A stretch of DNA of 64,000 nucleotides from Pseudomonas mangrovi (GCF_003052585.1 NZ_QASN01000020.1:62001-126000); one strand, 5' to 3'; positions 9,982-18,754 are shown, counted from the stretch's first letter. The notes: generated by a model from the letters alone, not told the origin. Program-made: numbers and translations.

Positions 9982-11652
9982 ATGCGCATATCCTCGATCC
10001 AGGCCTTCAACAACGGCGTCAATGGAGTCGGGCGCAACTATGCCAACGTGATTCGCACCCAGGAGCAGATCAGCAGTGGCAACCGCATTCTCACCCCGGC
10101 GGACGATCCGGTGGCCTCGGTGCGCCTGCTTCAGCTGGAGCAGCAGCAGGCCCTGCTCGGCCAGTACAAGGACAACCTGACGGCGGCCAAGAACAGCCTC
10201 AATCAGGAAGAAGCGACGCTCAACTCGGTGAACGTGGTTCTGCAGCGAATCCGCGAGCTGGCGGTGCAGGCCGGCGGCGGTGCGCTGTCCGCGGAGGACC
10301 GCAAGTCCATCGCCAAGGAACTGAGCGAACGTGAAAACGAGCTGCTCAACCTGATGAACAGCCGTAACGCCCGTGGCGAGTACCTGTTCTCGGGCAATCT
10401 GGGCAAGACCGAGCCGTTCATTCGCAATCCCGACGGCACCTACTCCTACTACGGCGATGAAGGCCAGCGCAGTCTGCAGGTGGCAGGCTCGAGCACTGTG
10501 GCCATCAACGATAACGGCAGGCGGCTGTTCGAGAACGTGACCAACGCCAACCGGGTGGTGAATGCCGGAGGGGTCAACAACCCGGCGCTGGCGGGGCAGG
10601 TTCCCCCCTTGCCCGGTACCACCATCGCGCCGGTGGCCGCAGCCGATCAGCGGGTCTTCATGTCGGCCGGGCTGGTCGAGGACAACAACGCCTTCAATTC
10701 CAGCTTCCGCGGGGGCGAGCCCTATTCACTGGTGTTCGTCAGCGGCAACGAGTTCCGCATGTACGACGGCGCCGGCGCCGATGTGACATCGGAGATTCCT
10801 GGTAGCGGACGCATCGATCCGCTGGCCAGTGGCGGCAATACCATCAACTTCCGCGGCATGCGCTTTCAGTTGGACGTGATCCTCAAGGATGGCGACAACG
10901 CCCTCGATCTGGACAACCTGCTGGCCAATACGGCAACTCCGGGTACGCCGGGAGCGGGTACCCACAGTTTCACCCTGCAGGCCACGCCTACCGAATTCGC
11001 CGTCACCCGTTCCTCGACCAACGCGTCCACCGCGGTCGTCGGCAATGGCAGCGTCACGACGCCTGCGACTTTCAACGCTCAGTTCCCCACCTCGGGGGTG
11101 GTGCTGCGCTTCAACGGCACCGACTTCGAAGCCTTTGCTCAGCCCTATCGCGCGGGCAATCCGGTACTGGCGACGGCGCCGATCACCGCAGGCCCTCCGG
11201 ATACGGTCAGCCTGTTCGGTGCCTCCCTGCAGGTAAGCGGAACACCGGTTGCGGGTGACGAATTCAACGTCCAGCCGCAGTTCCAGGAACAGCGCAGCAT
11301 CCTCAATTCGGTGGCACGTCTGCGTCAGGCGCTGGAATCCTCGCCTACCTCGCAGAACGGCAATCTGGCCGTGCGCGACGAGGTCGCCATTGCGCTGAAG
11401 AACTTCGACAACAGCATCGGCCAGGTGCTGGAAGTGCAGACCGAGATCGGTGCCCGGTTGAATCTGATCGATACCACCGAAACCGACAACGAGTCGGTCA
11501 CGCTGGTCAACAAGGGAGTCCAGGCCGAACTGCGCGAGCTGGATTATGCCGAGGCGTTATCGCGCCTCTCGTTCCAGACCATCGTGCTGGAGGCGGCGCA
11601 GCAGAGCTATGTGAAGATCGCCGGCCTCAACCTGTTCAATCAGCTGCGTTAG
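9982..11652 (+). CDS. flgL: Hook-filament junction protein FlgL (HAP3)
   Basis: FlgL is the second junction protein, between FlgK and the filament. The 556-residue product has a flagellin-like N terminus (MRISSIQAFNNGVNG, TQEQISSGNRILTPADDPVASVRLLQLEQQQ) and a flagellin-like C-terminal D0/D1 helix (LDYAEALSRLSFQTIVLEAAQQSYVKIAGLNLFNQLR). It is longer than the roughly 440 residues I expect in pseudomonads; the extra sequence is in the surface-exposed middle. An alternative ATG six bases upstream (9976) would add two residues. Last gene of the hook block. Confidence 0.95.
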   Translation: MRISSIQAFNNGVNGVGRNYANVIRTQEQISSGNRILTPADDPVASVRLLQLEQQQALLGQYKDNLTAAKNSLNQEEATLNSVNVVLQRIRELAVQAGGGALSAEDRKSIAKELSERENELLNLMNSRNARGEYLFSGNLGKTEPFIRNPDGTYSYYGDEGQRSLQVAGSSTVAINDNGRRLFENVTNANRVVNAGGVNNPALAGQVPPLPGTTIAPVAAADQRVFMSAGLVEDNNAFNSSFRGGEPYSLVFVSGNEFRMYDGAGADVTSEIPGSGRIDPLASGGNTINFRGMRFQLDVILKDGDNALDLDNLLANTATPGTPGAGTHSFTLQATPTEFAVTRSSTNASTAVVGNGSVTTPATFNAQFPTSGVVLRFNGTDFEAFAQPYRAGNPVLATAPITAGPPDTVSLFGASLQVSGTPVAGDEFNVQPQFQEQRSILNSVARLRQALESSPTSQNGNLAVRDEVAIALKNFDNSIGQVLEVQTEIGARLNLIDTTETDNESVTLVNKGVQAELRELDYAEALSRLSFQTIVLEAAQQSYVKIAGLNLFNQLR

Positions 11653-11669
11653 GGCCTCCTGTAGCTTTC

Positions 11670-11685
11670 TGGCCAGTTTCTTGCT
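11670..11685 (+). promoter_or_regulatory. Candidate sigma-54 promoter of the glycosylation island
   Basis: TGGCCAG-TTTC-TTGCT keeps the GG (11671-11672) and GC (11683-11684) twelve bases apart, and the TTGCT element is complete. Only the less conserved positions 5-6 of the -24 box differ from consensus. It lies in the gap between flgL and the first island gene, about 100 bases before that gene. If real, it links flagellin modification to the flagellar cascade. Confidence 0.6.
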
Positions 11686-11709
11686 CTGGTCGGCTACAGT
11701 GTTCGAAGT

Positions 11710-11723
11710 GTCAGAAAACTGAC
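11710..11723. promoter_or_regulatory. FleQ-like palindrome downstream of the island promoter
   Basis: GTCAGAAAACTGAC is a perfect 5-bp-arm palindrome. It matches the FleQ consensus I recall (GTCAATAAATTGAC) at 11 of 14 positions. It lies about 25 bases downstream of the -12 element of the candidate sigma-54 promoter. FleQ is known in P. aeruginosa to act from sites downstream of RpoN promoters. Function is inferred. Confidence 0.5.
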
Positions 11724-11787
11724 CCGGATGCCGCCCGGCGCGGCGTGGCTCAGTGGAGCACTTCGGCGAACATGGCGAGGCTCATTG

Positions 11788-12603
11788 ATGATGGCGAAAT
11801 CCGATATCGCGCCACCTGGCGTCATCCTGCTGTCTGCGGGACGTGGCAGCCGCATGCTGCCACTGACTGAAGGCATCCCGAAAAGCCTGCTGCCGGTCGG
11901 TGACCGACTGGTGCTGGACTGGCTGATCGAAGCGGTTATCGAGCGTACGACCGGGGAAGTCGTGGTGGTGACCGGCTATGCGGCCGAGAAAGTGGTAGTG
12001 CACCTGTCTTCACGTTTCGGTTCACGCGTAGCCACCGTCCACAACGAACGTTACGTCGACGACGTCAACATCCTCTCGGTCGAGCTTGGCGTCGCAGCTC
12101 TGAAATACCCGGAACGCGGTTATCTCATCGTCGAAACCGATCTCTTGCTGGACCGGTGTGCCTGGGACCAGGTGTTCAGTGTCGTGAACGATGCTGCGCC
12201 GCTTTCCTGCTGGGTGTGCGATGGCTTTTACAATCCGCAGCTGACCGGCGGCATCGTTCACGCCGACCCCAATGGGCGGATAGATGCCGTGGCCTATCAG
12301 CCTGTTTATGATCCCGCCTTTGACGGTTGGCCGAAAATGGTTGGCCTGTTGCTGGTCGGGCCGAAACAGGTCGAGGAGGATCGACGTCTGCGTCGTGCTG
12401 CAATCGAGCAGAGCATTGCCCAGTATTACCTGATGCCATGGCGTGAGGGGATTGCCTGCTTGCCCAGCCGGGTACTACAACTGCAGGGTGGCTTCGCCCG
12501 CTCGTTCAATACCGAAAATGACTTTTACCGGGCGCGCGCCGATTTTCTTGCGCAGAGCCATAGCAGCACCCCGAATAACAAAGAGAAGGTGACCAGCGCG
12601 TGA
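11788..12603 (+). CDS. Sugar/phospholipid-type nucleotidyltransferase (LicC-like)
   Basis: This 271-residue protein is an NTP_transferase-fold enzyme that should transfer a nucleotide onto a phosphorylated substrate. It has the signature ILLSAGRGSRMLPLTEGIPKSLLPVGDR at residues about 12-39, including the GxGSR loop and the PKSLLPV lysine, and the metal-binding-type Asp in VETDLLLD. The small size and PKSLL motif resemble LicC/cytidylyltransferases more than RmlA. I chose the ATG at 11788, seven bases after GGCGAGG. Its stop overlaps the next start by four bases, so it opens a translationally coupled run. Substrate unknown. Confidence 0.8.
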   Translation: MMAKSDIAPPGVILLSAGRGSRMLPLTEGIPKSLLPVGDRLVLDWLIEAVIERTTGEVVVVTGYAAEKVVVHLSSRFGSRVATVHNERYVDDVNILSVELGVAALKYPERGYLIVETDLLLDRCAWDQVFSVVNDAAPLSCWVCDGFYNPQLTGGIVHADPNGRIDAVAYQPVYDPAFDGWPKMVGLLLVGPKQVEEDRRLRRAAIEQSIAQYYLMPWREGIACLPSRVLQLQGGFARSFNTENDFYRARADFLAQSHSSTPNNKEKVTSA

Positions 12604-12998
12604 GTGGTGTAGCGGAGATAGTTCGAGTGCCCGTGGAGAACCTGCGTCATATCGAGGGCTTCAGCGCCAAGCGCGTCGACTGGCTGGTTCGCAAGATTCA
12701 GAGTGAAGGTGTCTGGAGCAAGCCGTTGGCGCTGGACGACGAGCATGGTCTGGTACTGGATGGCCAGCACCGGATGGAGGCGGCCAAGCGCCTAGGGCTG
12801 AAATGGGTGCCGGCGGTGCGCTATCACTACGCGGACGTCGACGTCTGGAGCCTGCGCCCTAATCATAGTTTCGACTGGCAACTGGTGACCAACCGCGCCC
12901 TGGCCGGCACGCCCTATCCCTACAAGACGGTGAAACACCGTTTTCCCGGCGAGGGCCTGCCTGCCTGCAGTTTTCAGCTTGCTGAGCTGATGCAATGA
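12600..12998 (+). CDS. ParB/sulfiredoxin-fold protein, possible small-molecule kinase (SerK/SbnI-like)
   Basis: The 132-residue product has the ParB-N/sulfiredoxin-type motif LVLDGQHRMEAAKRLGL near residues 49-65. The DGxHR signature is shared by ParB CTP-binding domains and by the free L-serine kinases SerK and SbnI. It lacks the helix-turn-helix and dimer domain of a real ParB and sits inside a biosynthetic operon, so chromosome partitioning is unlikely. It starts with GTG overlapping the preceding nucleotidyltransferase by four bases and overlaps the following cytidylyltransferase-like gene. I infer a kinase or nucleotide-binding partner acting just before cytidylylation. Confidence 0.6.
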   Translation: MSGVAEIVRVPVENLRHIEGFSAKRVDWLVRKIQSEGVWSKPLALDDEHGLVLDGQHRMEAAKRLGLKWVPAVRYHYADVDVWSLRPNHSFDWQLVTNRALAGTPYPYKTVKHRFPGEGLPACSFQLAELMQ

Positions 12999-13663
12999 GC
13001 ACTGTGTCCCGGGCCATCATTCTGGCGGCAGGAAAGAGTCTGCAGCTGGACGGTGAGAGCAAGGCGCTGATTCGCCATCCGGTTACCGGCAGGACCATTC
13101 TCGACTATGCGATAGAGGCGTTCGCGGGCAAACGCATCACCGTGGTGGTTGGCTTCCGCGCGATCCAGATCATGCAGGCCTATCCGCAACTGGACTTCGT
13201 GCACAATCCCGAGTGGGCGTTGACCAACAATGCCATGAGCCTGGGTCTGGCACTGAATGACGAGCCGAGTTACGTGGTCTCCGGAGACATCTTTCTCGAT
13301 CCGGCGCTGATTCGCCGGCTGGATGCAGAGGCGGACGATCTGGTACTCACCTCCGATCGGGAGAAACGCAGCCTTTCCGCCATTCACTGTGTGCTGGGTG
13401 ATGCAGGGGAGGTGGTGGAGGCCTATCAGGGCCCGATTCGCAGCATGCTGCATCCCGAATCCGTGGGTCTGTTCAAGATCTCCTCGCCCGAGCTGCTGCG
13501 GCAATGGCGCAGGCGTTGCGTCGAGCACGCCAACCTGTTCGCCGGTCAGCTACTGCCGTGCGATAGCGCTGCGATCAAGGCGGTGCCTCTGCTTGACGAG
13601 CTGTATTACGAAGTCAACACGCCCACCGACTACCTCGAGCTGATCGAGGCTACACGCCCATGA
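12995..13663 (+). CDS. LicC-family nucleotidyltransferase
   Basis: A second NTP_transferase-fold enzyme of 222 residues. The start has AIILAAGKSLQLDGESKALI, a shortened form of the GxGTRxxPxxxxxPKxL nucleotide loop, followed by VVVGFRAIQIMQ and the metal-site-type VVSGDIFLDP near residue 92. The overall size and the NPEWALTNNAMSL segment resemble CTP:phosphocholine cytidylyltransferases. The usual Arg of the loop appears replaced, so activity and substrate need testing. Overlaps both neighbours by four bases. Confidence 0.75.
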   Translation: MSTVSRAIILAAGKSLQLDGESKALIRHPVTGRTILDYAIEAFAGKRITVVVGFRAIQIMQAYPQLDFVHNPEWALTNNAMSLGLALNDEPSYVVSGDIFLDPALIRRLDAEADDLVLTSDREKRSLSAIHCVLGDAGEVVEAYQGPIRSMLHPESVGLFKISSPELLRQWRRRCVEHANLFAGQLLPCDSAAIKAVPLLDELYYEVNTPTDYLELIEATRP

Positions 13664-14913
13664 TTCGTTCGCTGACCATTGGTGTGCCGATCTTTGATCG
13701 GGCCAAGCCCGAACTGGTCCAGCAGCTGAGCCGGTTGCGCGTCGAGTCGGAAGCGCTGAGTGCCGAGCTGGGTATCGAGCTGCGCACGGTGAGGTTGACG
13801 CTGCCACCGCCCCAGGTGGATGCGGAGGCCGCTCCGGGAGTCTTGCGTTCGATAGTCGAGATGGTCCGCGAGCTGGCGGATGTTGCTGGCGCGCGCTGGT
13901 ACTGCATGCCGATCGACCTGTTTGCCAGCCGCGGGCGTCAGGCGTTGCTGGACGAAGCGCAGGCCCTTGTCGTGCGCGACAACAAGCTGTTCCTCAATCT
14001 CATCGTGGCCACGCCGGAGGCGATCTCGATGGACGGTGCGGAGGCGGCCAGCCGGTTCGTGCTCGGCCTGGCCCGGCGCAGCAACAACGGCATCGACAAC
14101 TTTCGCGTGGGGGTCTCGGCCGCCTGCCCGCCGGCAACACCGTTCTTCCCGTTTTCCCGCCACGAGGGCGATCAACTGGCGTTCAGCATTGCCATGGAAA
14201 CCACTGCGGTCGCCCTGGCGCTGGCCGAGGAGGCCCGTCGTCAGCGGCTGTCTCTGGCGGAGTTTCAGAACCGGCTGATCGAGGGACTGGCATGCGAGAT
14301 GGGCAGGGTGGACGCCTACGGTCGTGAACTGGAAAGCCGTTCCGGTATCGCCTACCGAGGGCTGGACGGCTCGCTGGCGCCTTTCCCCGACGGCGTTACC
14401 TCAGTGGCTCGCCTGGTCGAGCTGCTCGGCCCCACGCCGGTCGGCAGTCTGGGCAGCATCTTCATCACCAGCGTCCTGACCGATGCGCTCAAGCAGGCCG
14501 CGCAGCGCGCCGGAGCGCGCACGGTCGGTTTCAACGGCGTGATGTACTCGGTGCTCGAGGACAATGGCCTGACCGAAGCCAACAACCTGCGCGCCCTGAG
14601 CCTGGAAAAGCTTGCCGCGCTGTCGACTGTCTGCGGTTGCGGCATCGACATGGTGCCGGTTCCGGCAACCATGTTCGGTGAGGACCTGAGTGCCTTGATC
14701 CTGGATATTGCCGCGCTTGCCGTGCGCCTGCGCAAGCCTCTGGGGGTTCGGCTGCTGCCTATCCCCAACCGTGCGGTGAACGAGTACACCCAGCTGAATC
14801 TGGATTTTCTTTGCGACAGCCGTCTCATGGACCCGGGTATCAGCGCATCCAAACCCATCTTGTGCGAACCGGTATGGCGCTATGCCGCCGACCGGCAGAA
14901 GGAGCAGCAATGA
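13660..14913 (+). CDS. DUF711 family protein
   Basis: The 417-residue protein resembles the DUF711 (UPF0210) family, which adopts a glycyl-radical-enzyme-like barrel but usually lacks the radical motif. Features that fit are TPFFPFSRHEGDQLAFSIAMET (residues about 164-185), the segment YRGLDGSLAPFPDG near residue 230, and SLGSIFITSVLTDALK. No enzymatic activity is established for the family to my knowledge. It is coupled by overlapping stop/start codons to the cytidylyltransferase-like gene before it and the methyltransferase after it, so a catalytic step in the same pathway is likely. Confidence 0.75.
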   Translation: MIRSLTIGVPIFDRAKPELVQQLSRLRVESEALSAELGIELRTVRLTLPPPQVDAEAAPGVLRSIVEMVRELADVAGARWYCMPIDLFASRGRQALLDEAQALVVRDNKLFLNLIVATPEAISMDGAEAASRFVLGLARRSNNGIDNFRVGVSAACPPATPFFPFSRHEGDQLAFSIAMETTAVALALAEEARRQRLSLAEFQNRLIEGLACEMGRVDAYGRELESRSGIAYRGLDGSLAPFPDGVTSVARLVELLGPTPVGSLGSIFITSVLTDALKQAAQRAGARTVGFNGVMYSVLEDNGLTEANNLRALSLEKLAALSTVCGCGIDMVPVPATMFGEDLSALILDIAALAVRLRKPLGVRLLPIPNRAVNEYTQLNLDFLCDSRLMDPGISASKPILCEPVWRYAADRQKEQQ

Positions 14914-15611
14914 TAGATCCGGACAAGGTCAAGCGCTTCTGGCAGGGCAGGGCTGCGGTGGTCGGCAAGGTCGCCTTCGAGTCCGTGGCGAACCTGGAGC
15001 AGGATCAGCGCAATCTGCAGCTCAAGATCGACGATGAAACAGCGAAGGTCTTCGACTGGCTGCCGGACGTGGCCGGCCTGTCGGTGCTGGATCTGGGCGC
15101 GGGTGTCGGTCAGTGGACGTTTCGCTTTGCCGAGCGCGGGGCAAGTCGGGTACTGGCCGTGGAGTATGCGCAGGGGCTTGCGGAAGTCGGTGCGGCAGAG
15201 GCTGGCAGGCGGGGCTTGAGCCAGGTCGAGTTTCTGGTGTGTTCGGCGGAAGATTTCGATACACCCGAGACGTTCGATCTGGTCTACATCTCGGGGCTTT
15301 TCGTCTACCTGAACGATGATCAGGCGGAGCGCTTGCTGGATCGTGTCATCCGCTTCGTTCGGCCGGGCGGCTTGTTGATGGTTCGGGATGGAACCGGTGT
15401 GACAGTGCGTCACGAAATCGATGACCGTTTCTCCGAGCATCTTGGTGAGCACTATTCGGCAACCTACCGCACGCGCGACCACTATCTGGCTGCGGTGGAG
15501 GGGCGGGGCTTCGAACTGCTGCGTGACGAGAACATGTTCGAAGAGGGGCATCCGCTGAACAAGTATCCCGAGACGCGGCTGCGTCTTTTCCTGTTTCGGA
15601 AACCCGCCTGA
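14910..15611 (+). CDS. SAM-dependent methyltransferase (class I)
   Basis: The 233-residue product has the SAM-binding motif I VLDLGAGVGQWTFRFAERG near residues 56-74, an acidic strand-2 end (LAVEYAQG) and the motif III/post-III region RPGGLLMVRDG. It begins at the ATG embedded in the stop codon of the DUF711 gene and stops one base into the racemase gene, so it is part of the coupled run. The acceptor, perhaps a small acid or the growing modification, cannot be told from sequence. Confidence 0.85.
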   Translation: MIDPDKVKRFWQGRAAVVGKVAFESVANLEQDQRNLQLKIDDETAKVFDWLPDVAGLSVLDLGAGVGQWTFRFAERGASRVLAVEYAQGLAEVGAAEAGRRGLSQVEFLVCSAEDFDTPETFDLVYISGLFVYLNDDQAERLLDRVIRFVRPGGLLMVRDGTGVTVRHEIDDRFSEHLGEHYSATYRTRDHYLAAVEGRGFELLRDENMFEEGHPLNKYPETRLRLFLFRKPA

Positions 15612-16363
15612 TGCCGCTGATTCTGCCGGTCGATGATGCTGTGAGCTGGCCTGTCGACGAGGGTGTGATCGGCGTCGTGGGCGTGGCTCCCTGGGCCACC
15701 ATCGACTTTCTCCGGGCGCTCTACCTGCAGGTGGCTGCGGAAAAGGACTGGCATTACCCGCGGGTGCTCTGCGATATCAATACCAAGCTGCCCAGTCGTG
15801 GCCGCCATCTGCAGCTGGGCGAGCGTGATCCGTCACCCTTCATCGCCGAGACCATTGCCGAGCTGGCGCACCAGGGCGCGAGCCTGGTGGTCGTGCCCTG
15901 CAATACCGCGCACATTCTTTACCCGGCCTGGGCTGCCGACGCGCCTGTTGCCGTGCCGAGCATAGTGCAGGCGTCCGTGGCGGCCGTTGCCGGAGCTTCA
16001 GGGCAGGTGGCGGTATTCGCCTCCCGTTCGGTTTACCAGCATGGCCTTTATGAGAAGGCGTTGAGCGCGGCCGGGTTGAGCATGGCGGTCTTGAGCACAC
16101 AACAGATTGCGCTTGTCGATGCGCTGATCGCTGCGGTAAAGGTCGCTGGTCATGTCCCGCTCGAGCTGTTGCCGCAGGTCGAGAGCCTGCTGGCGGGACT
16201 GGCGGAGCGGGGTGTGGGTGCGTTGATTCTCGGCTGTACCGAGCTTGCCGAGCTGGCACCGCTGGGTCGTCGTCATCTTTCCTGCGTGGTCGATTCGAAT
16301 GCGGCGCTGGCCCGGGCGGCGTTGCTCGGGATAGGTATGCAGCCGTCCAGCGGCGATGCATGA
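15611..16363 (+). CDS. Aspartate/glutamate racemase family protein
   Basis: The 250-residue protein is a member of the Asp/Glu/hydantoin racemase superfamily. Both catalytic-type cysteines are present: VVPCNTAHI near residue 97 and LILGCTELAEL near residue 207. Together they would act as the two-base pair that inverts a stereocentre alpha to a carboxylate. It is not near murein genes, so a role in cell-wall glutamate is unlikely. Position in the coupled cassette suggests it prepares a D-amino acid or related carboxylate for the flagellin modification. It is the last gene of the tightly overlapping run. Confidence 0.85.
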   Translation: MPLILPVDDAVSWPVDEGVIGVVGVAPWATIDFLRALYLQVAAEKDWHYPRVLCDINTKLPSRGRHLQLGERDPSPFIAETIAELAHQGASLVVVPCNTAHILYPAWAADAPVAVPSIVQASVAAVAGASGQVAVFASRSVYQHGLYEKALSAAGLSMAVLSTQQIALVDALIAAVKVAGHVPLELLPQVESLLAGLAERGVGALILGCTELAELAPLGRRHLSCVVDSNAALARAALLGIGMQPSSGDA

Positions 16364-16495
16364 CGGATACCTGCGCTGCGGGAGATTGCGCGGCATGCTC
16401 GTAGGCGCTTCGAGTTCAGAACAACAGGCAGCCGGGTCGAGCCAGACGGCAGCGGTGAGCCAATCAACTATTGAGTGCCAGCTACAGGATTCGCT

Positions 16496-18292
16496 ATGAG
16501 CAACGTTAAAGGTGAACTGTCCCATCGCTTCTGGCAGCAGGCATCGAACTCCAAGCTGGCTGCCCCCGAGATGTATGCCCTGCAGCATCAGATCCTGAAT
16601 ACCTATGTCCTGCCCCTGCTGCCTCAAGGTGGGCGTTTGCTTGACGTCGGCTGCGCCGATGGCGAATTCACCGAGGTGCTGGCGCGGGACTGCAGTGAGG
16701 CACTGGGCATAGATCTGTCAGCCAATCTTATCGAGCAGGCCCGGCAGCGGAGCGGCGCGAACCTGCGTTTCGAGGTGGGCGATATCACCAGCGCCGGCAT
16801 CGACGGCCGCTACGAGCGGCTGGCAAGCATGGGTCTGTTCTCCTGCCTGGTGCGGCAGGAGGACTTTTCCCGGGTCGCGAAGATGATGGTGGATGCCTTG
16901 CAGCCAGGTGGGTACCTGGTGCTGAAGGATTCGCTGATGCTCGACGGCGAGCCCGAACGCTACTACTGCGACGACCATTACGAGGCGATCTATCGTGAGG
17001 AAGCGCGTTATCTGAACGAGTTTCTGGGTTACGGGTTGCGGCTGGTTCAGCGCTTCCCGCTGGCACGCGGCAGCCAGGCCGGGCAGGTAAGTGTGTTGTA
17101 CGTTCTGCATGCTCCGCCGACCACGGCGATAACGGTGCCTTCTCAGGTGCAGGCCTCTGCTGAAAGCAGACTGAAGGTTGCGATTCTCCACCAGCTATCG
17201 GAATCATGGGGTAACGTCAGCAGCCTCTGGCGAGCGCTTGAGCAAGACGACTCGATAGATGCCCGCGTGATCCTGCTGCCGTTTCTACATGCCGACTACA
17301 ACTGGAGCAGGCAAGCTTCGCAGCGCTATCTGGATCGCCTGGGTATTCCCTACGTGGTCTGGGATGAGCTCGATCATGAGTCGAGCTGTTTCGACGCGGT
17401 GTTCTTCACCTCGCCCTACGACATCACCCGTCCCTTGCCCTACCAGTTTTACTCGCTGCAGCAGCGTGTCCGCTTCACTGCCTACATCCCCTATGGTCTG
17501 GAGGTCGGGGGTGGGGACGAGAATCTGGTGCACCAGTATGGGCAGCCGGTCGCCATGCATGCTTCAGCAGTCTATGTGCGCTCTGACGGCGCCCGGGCGA
17601 TGTACAGCCGGCATTGCCCGACGGGGGACGGGCATGTGGTGGTTTCCGGCCATCCGCGCATGGACGGGCTGGCGGATCTGGACAGTTTCCCGATAGATCC
17701 GGAGCTGCTTGAGCAGATCGGCTCGCGTCGTGCGGTGCTGTGGAATGCGCATTTTTCCTTCGACGCGGATCAGTGGTCGACTTTCGATCTGCTGGCGCTG
17801 GATATCTTCAACTCGTTTGCGGAGCGCCCCGATCTGGCGCTGCTGTTCCGACCCCATCCGCTGCTGTGGCAGCGGCTGGTCAATCTGGGATTGCTGGATG
17901 CGGCCGGCATCGCCTCTTTGCGGCAGGAGCTGGGTGAAAGGGGCGTGATCATCGACGAGCGTCCGGATCATCGTCACGCATTCGCTGCCAGCTGCGCGAT
18001 GATGAGCGATACCGGCTCCTTTCTGATGGAGTATCTCGTCACTGGCAAACCCGTGCTGTACCTGGTCAATCCGCACGGGCTCGGTTTGAACGAGGAGGGC
18101 GAAGCCGTCGTGCGCTACTACGATCAAGCCGAGGATGCGAAGGGCGTGGCCGCGTTCCTGGATGGACTGGATGGGCGGCCCGAGGATGACATGCAGCGCC
18201 GCAAGGCCGTGATACCGGAGTTCTTTGCCGGGTTCGACGGGCAGGCGGGGCAGCGTATCGTCGCTCACATGAAGAAGGTGCTTGGCGCATGA
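16496..18292 (+). CDS. Fused SAM methyltransferase and CDP-glycerol glycerophosphotransferase-like protein
   Basis: The 598-residue product has two parts. Residues about 1-200 form a class I methyltransferase with [18 protein letters not shown]. Residues about 227-598 resemble the GT-B fold of CDP-glycerol glycerophosphotransferases (TagB/TagF-like), with [21 protein letters not shown] and the C-terminal signature [20 protein letters not shown]. The second half probably moves a CDP-linked phospho-group onto a sugar or protein acceptor, which matches the nucleotidyltransferases upstream. The ATG at 16496 starts a conserved-looking MSNVKGEL; a GTG or similar start 21 bases earlier is less likely. 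132 bases separate it from the racemase gene. Confidence 0.75.
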   Translation: MSNVKGELSHRFWQQASNSKLAAPEMYALQHQILNTYVLPLLPQGGRLLDVGCADGEFTEVLARDCSEALGIDLSANLIEQARQRSGANLRFEVGDITSAGIDGRYERLASMGLFSCLVRQEDFSRVAKMMVDALQPGGYLVLKDSLMLDGEPERYYCDDHYEAIYREEARYLNEFLGYGLRLVQRFPLARGSQAGQVSVLYVLHAPPTTAITVPSQVQASAESRLKVAILHQLSESWGNVSSLWRALEQDDSIDARVILLPFLHADYNWSRQASQRYLDRLGIPYVVWDELDHESSCFDAVFFTSPYDITRPLPYQFYSLQQRVRFTAYIPYGLEVGGGDENLVHQYGQPVAMHASAVYVRSDGARAMYSRHCPTGDGHVVVSGHPRMDGLADLDSFPIDPELLEQIGSRRAVLWNAHFSFDADQWSTFDLLALDIFNSFAERPDLALLFRPHPLLWQRLVNLGLLDAAGIASLRQELGERGVIIDERPDHRHAFAASCAMMSDTGSFLMEYLVTGKPVLYLVNPHGLGLNEEGEAVVRYYDQAEDAKGVAAFLDGLDGRPEDDMQRRKAVIPEFFAGFDGQAGQRIVAHMKKVLGA

Positions 18293-18753
18293 CCATGATT
18301 CACCCCCTGGCCGATGTGCAGTCTGTCGCGATTGGCGACGGGACTCGCATCTGGCAGTTCGTGATTGTTCTGGCGGGTGCTCGCATTGGCGCGGAGTGCA
18401 ACATCAACGCCCATTGCTTCATCGAAAACGATGTCGTGCTTGGTGATCGGGTAACCGTTAAGTGCGGTGTGTATCTGTGGGATGGGCTGCGCGTGGCGGA
18501 CGATGTGTTCATCGGTCCGAACGCGACGTTTACCAATGACCGCCTGCCGCGCTCCAAGCGCTACCCCGAGCACTTTCCGCAGACCGTGATCGAGCGCGGG
18601 GCTTCGATCGGTGCCGCTGCCGTCGTACTACCTGGTCTGACCATAGGCGCTGGCGCCATGGTGGGCGCCGGTGCGGTTGTCACTCGCGACGTGCCTGCCC
18701 GAGCCCTGGTGGTGGGCAATCCTGCACGTATCGTGCGTTATCTGGATGAATGA
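18289..18753 (+). CDS. Left-handed beta-helix N-acyltransferase (QdtC/FdtC-like)
   Basis: The 154-residue protein is built from hexapeptide repeats typical of sugar N-acetyltransferases (for example [25 protein letters not shown]) and has the conserved [17 protein letters not shown] with Asn and Asp near residues 75-85. This matches the dTDP-3-amino-3,6-dideoxyhexose N-acetyltransferases (FdtC/QdtC) and the N-terminal domain of WxcM. It overlaps the preceding gene by four bases and is followed directly by a matching aminotransferase. Confidence 0.85.
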   Translation: MTMIHPLADVQSVAIGDGTRIWQFVIVLAGARIGAECNINAHCFIENDVVLGDRVTVKCGVYLWDGLRVADDVFIGPNATFTNDRLPRSKRYPEHFPQTVIERGASIGAAAVVLPGLTIGAGAMVGAGAVVTRDVPARALVVGNPARIVRYLDE

Positions 18754-18754
18754 C

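Noticed and set aside
11659..11699. CTGTAGC...GCTACAG inverted repeat after flgL, considered as a terminator
   Set aside because: The 27-base loop and lack of a T run make it a poor terminator, and it encloses the better-supported sigma-54 element.
12600..12998. Annotation as a chromosome or plasmid partition ParB
   Set aside because: It lacks DNA-binding and dimerisation domains and is embedded in a biosynthetic operon.
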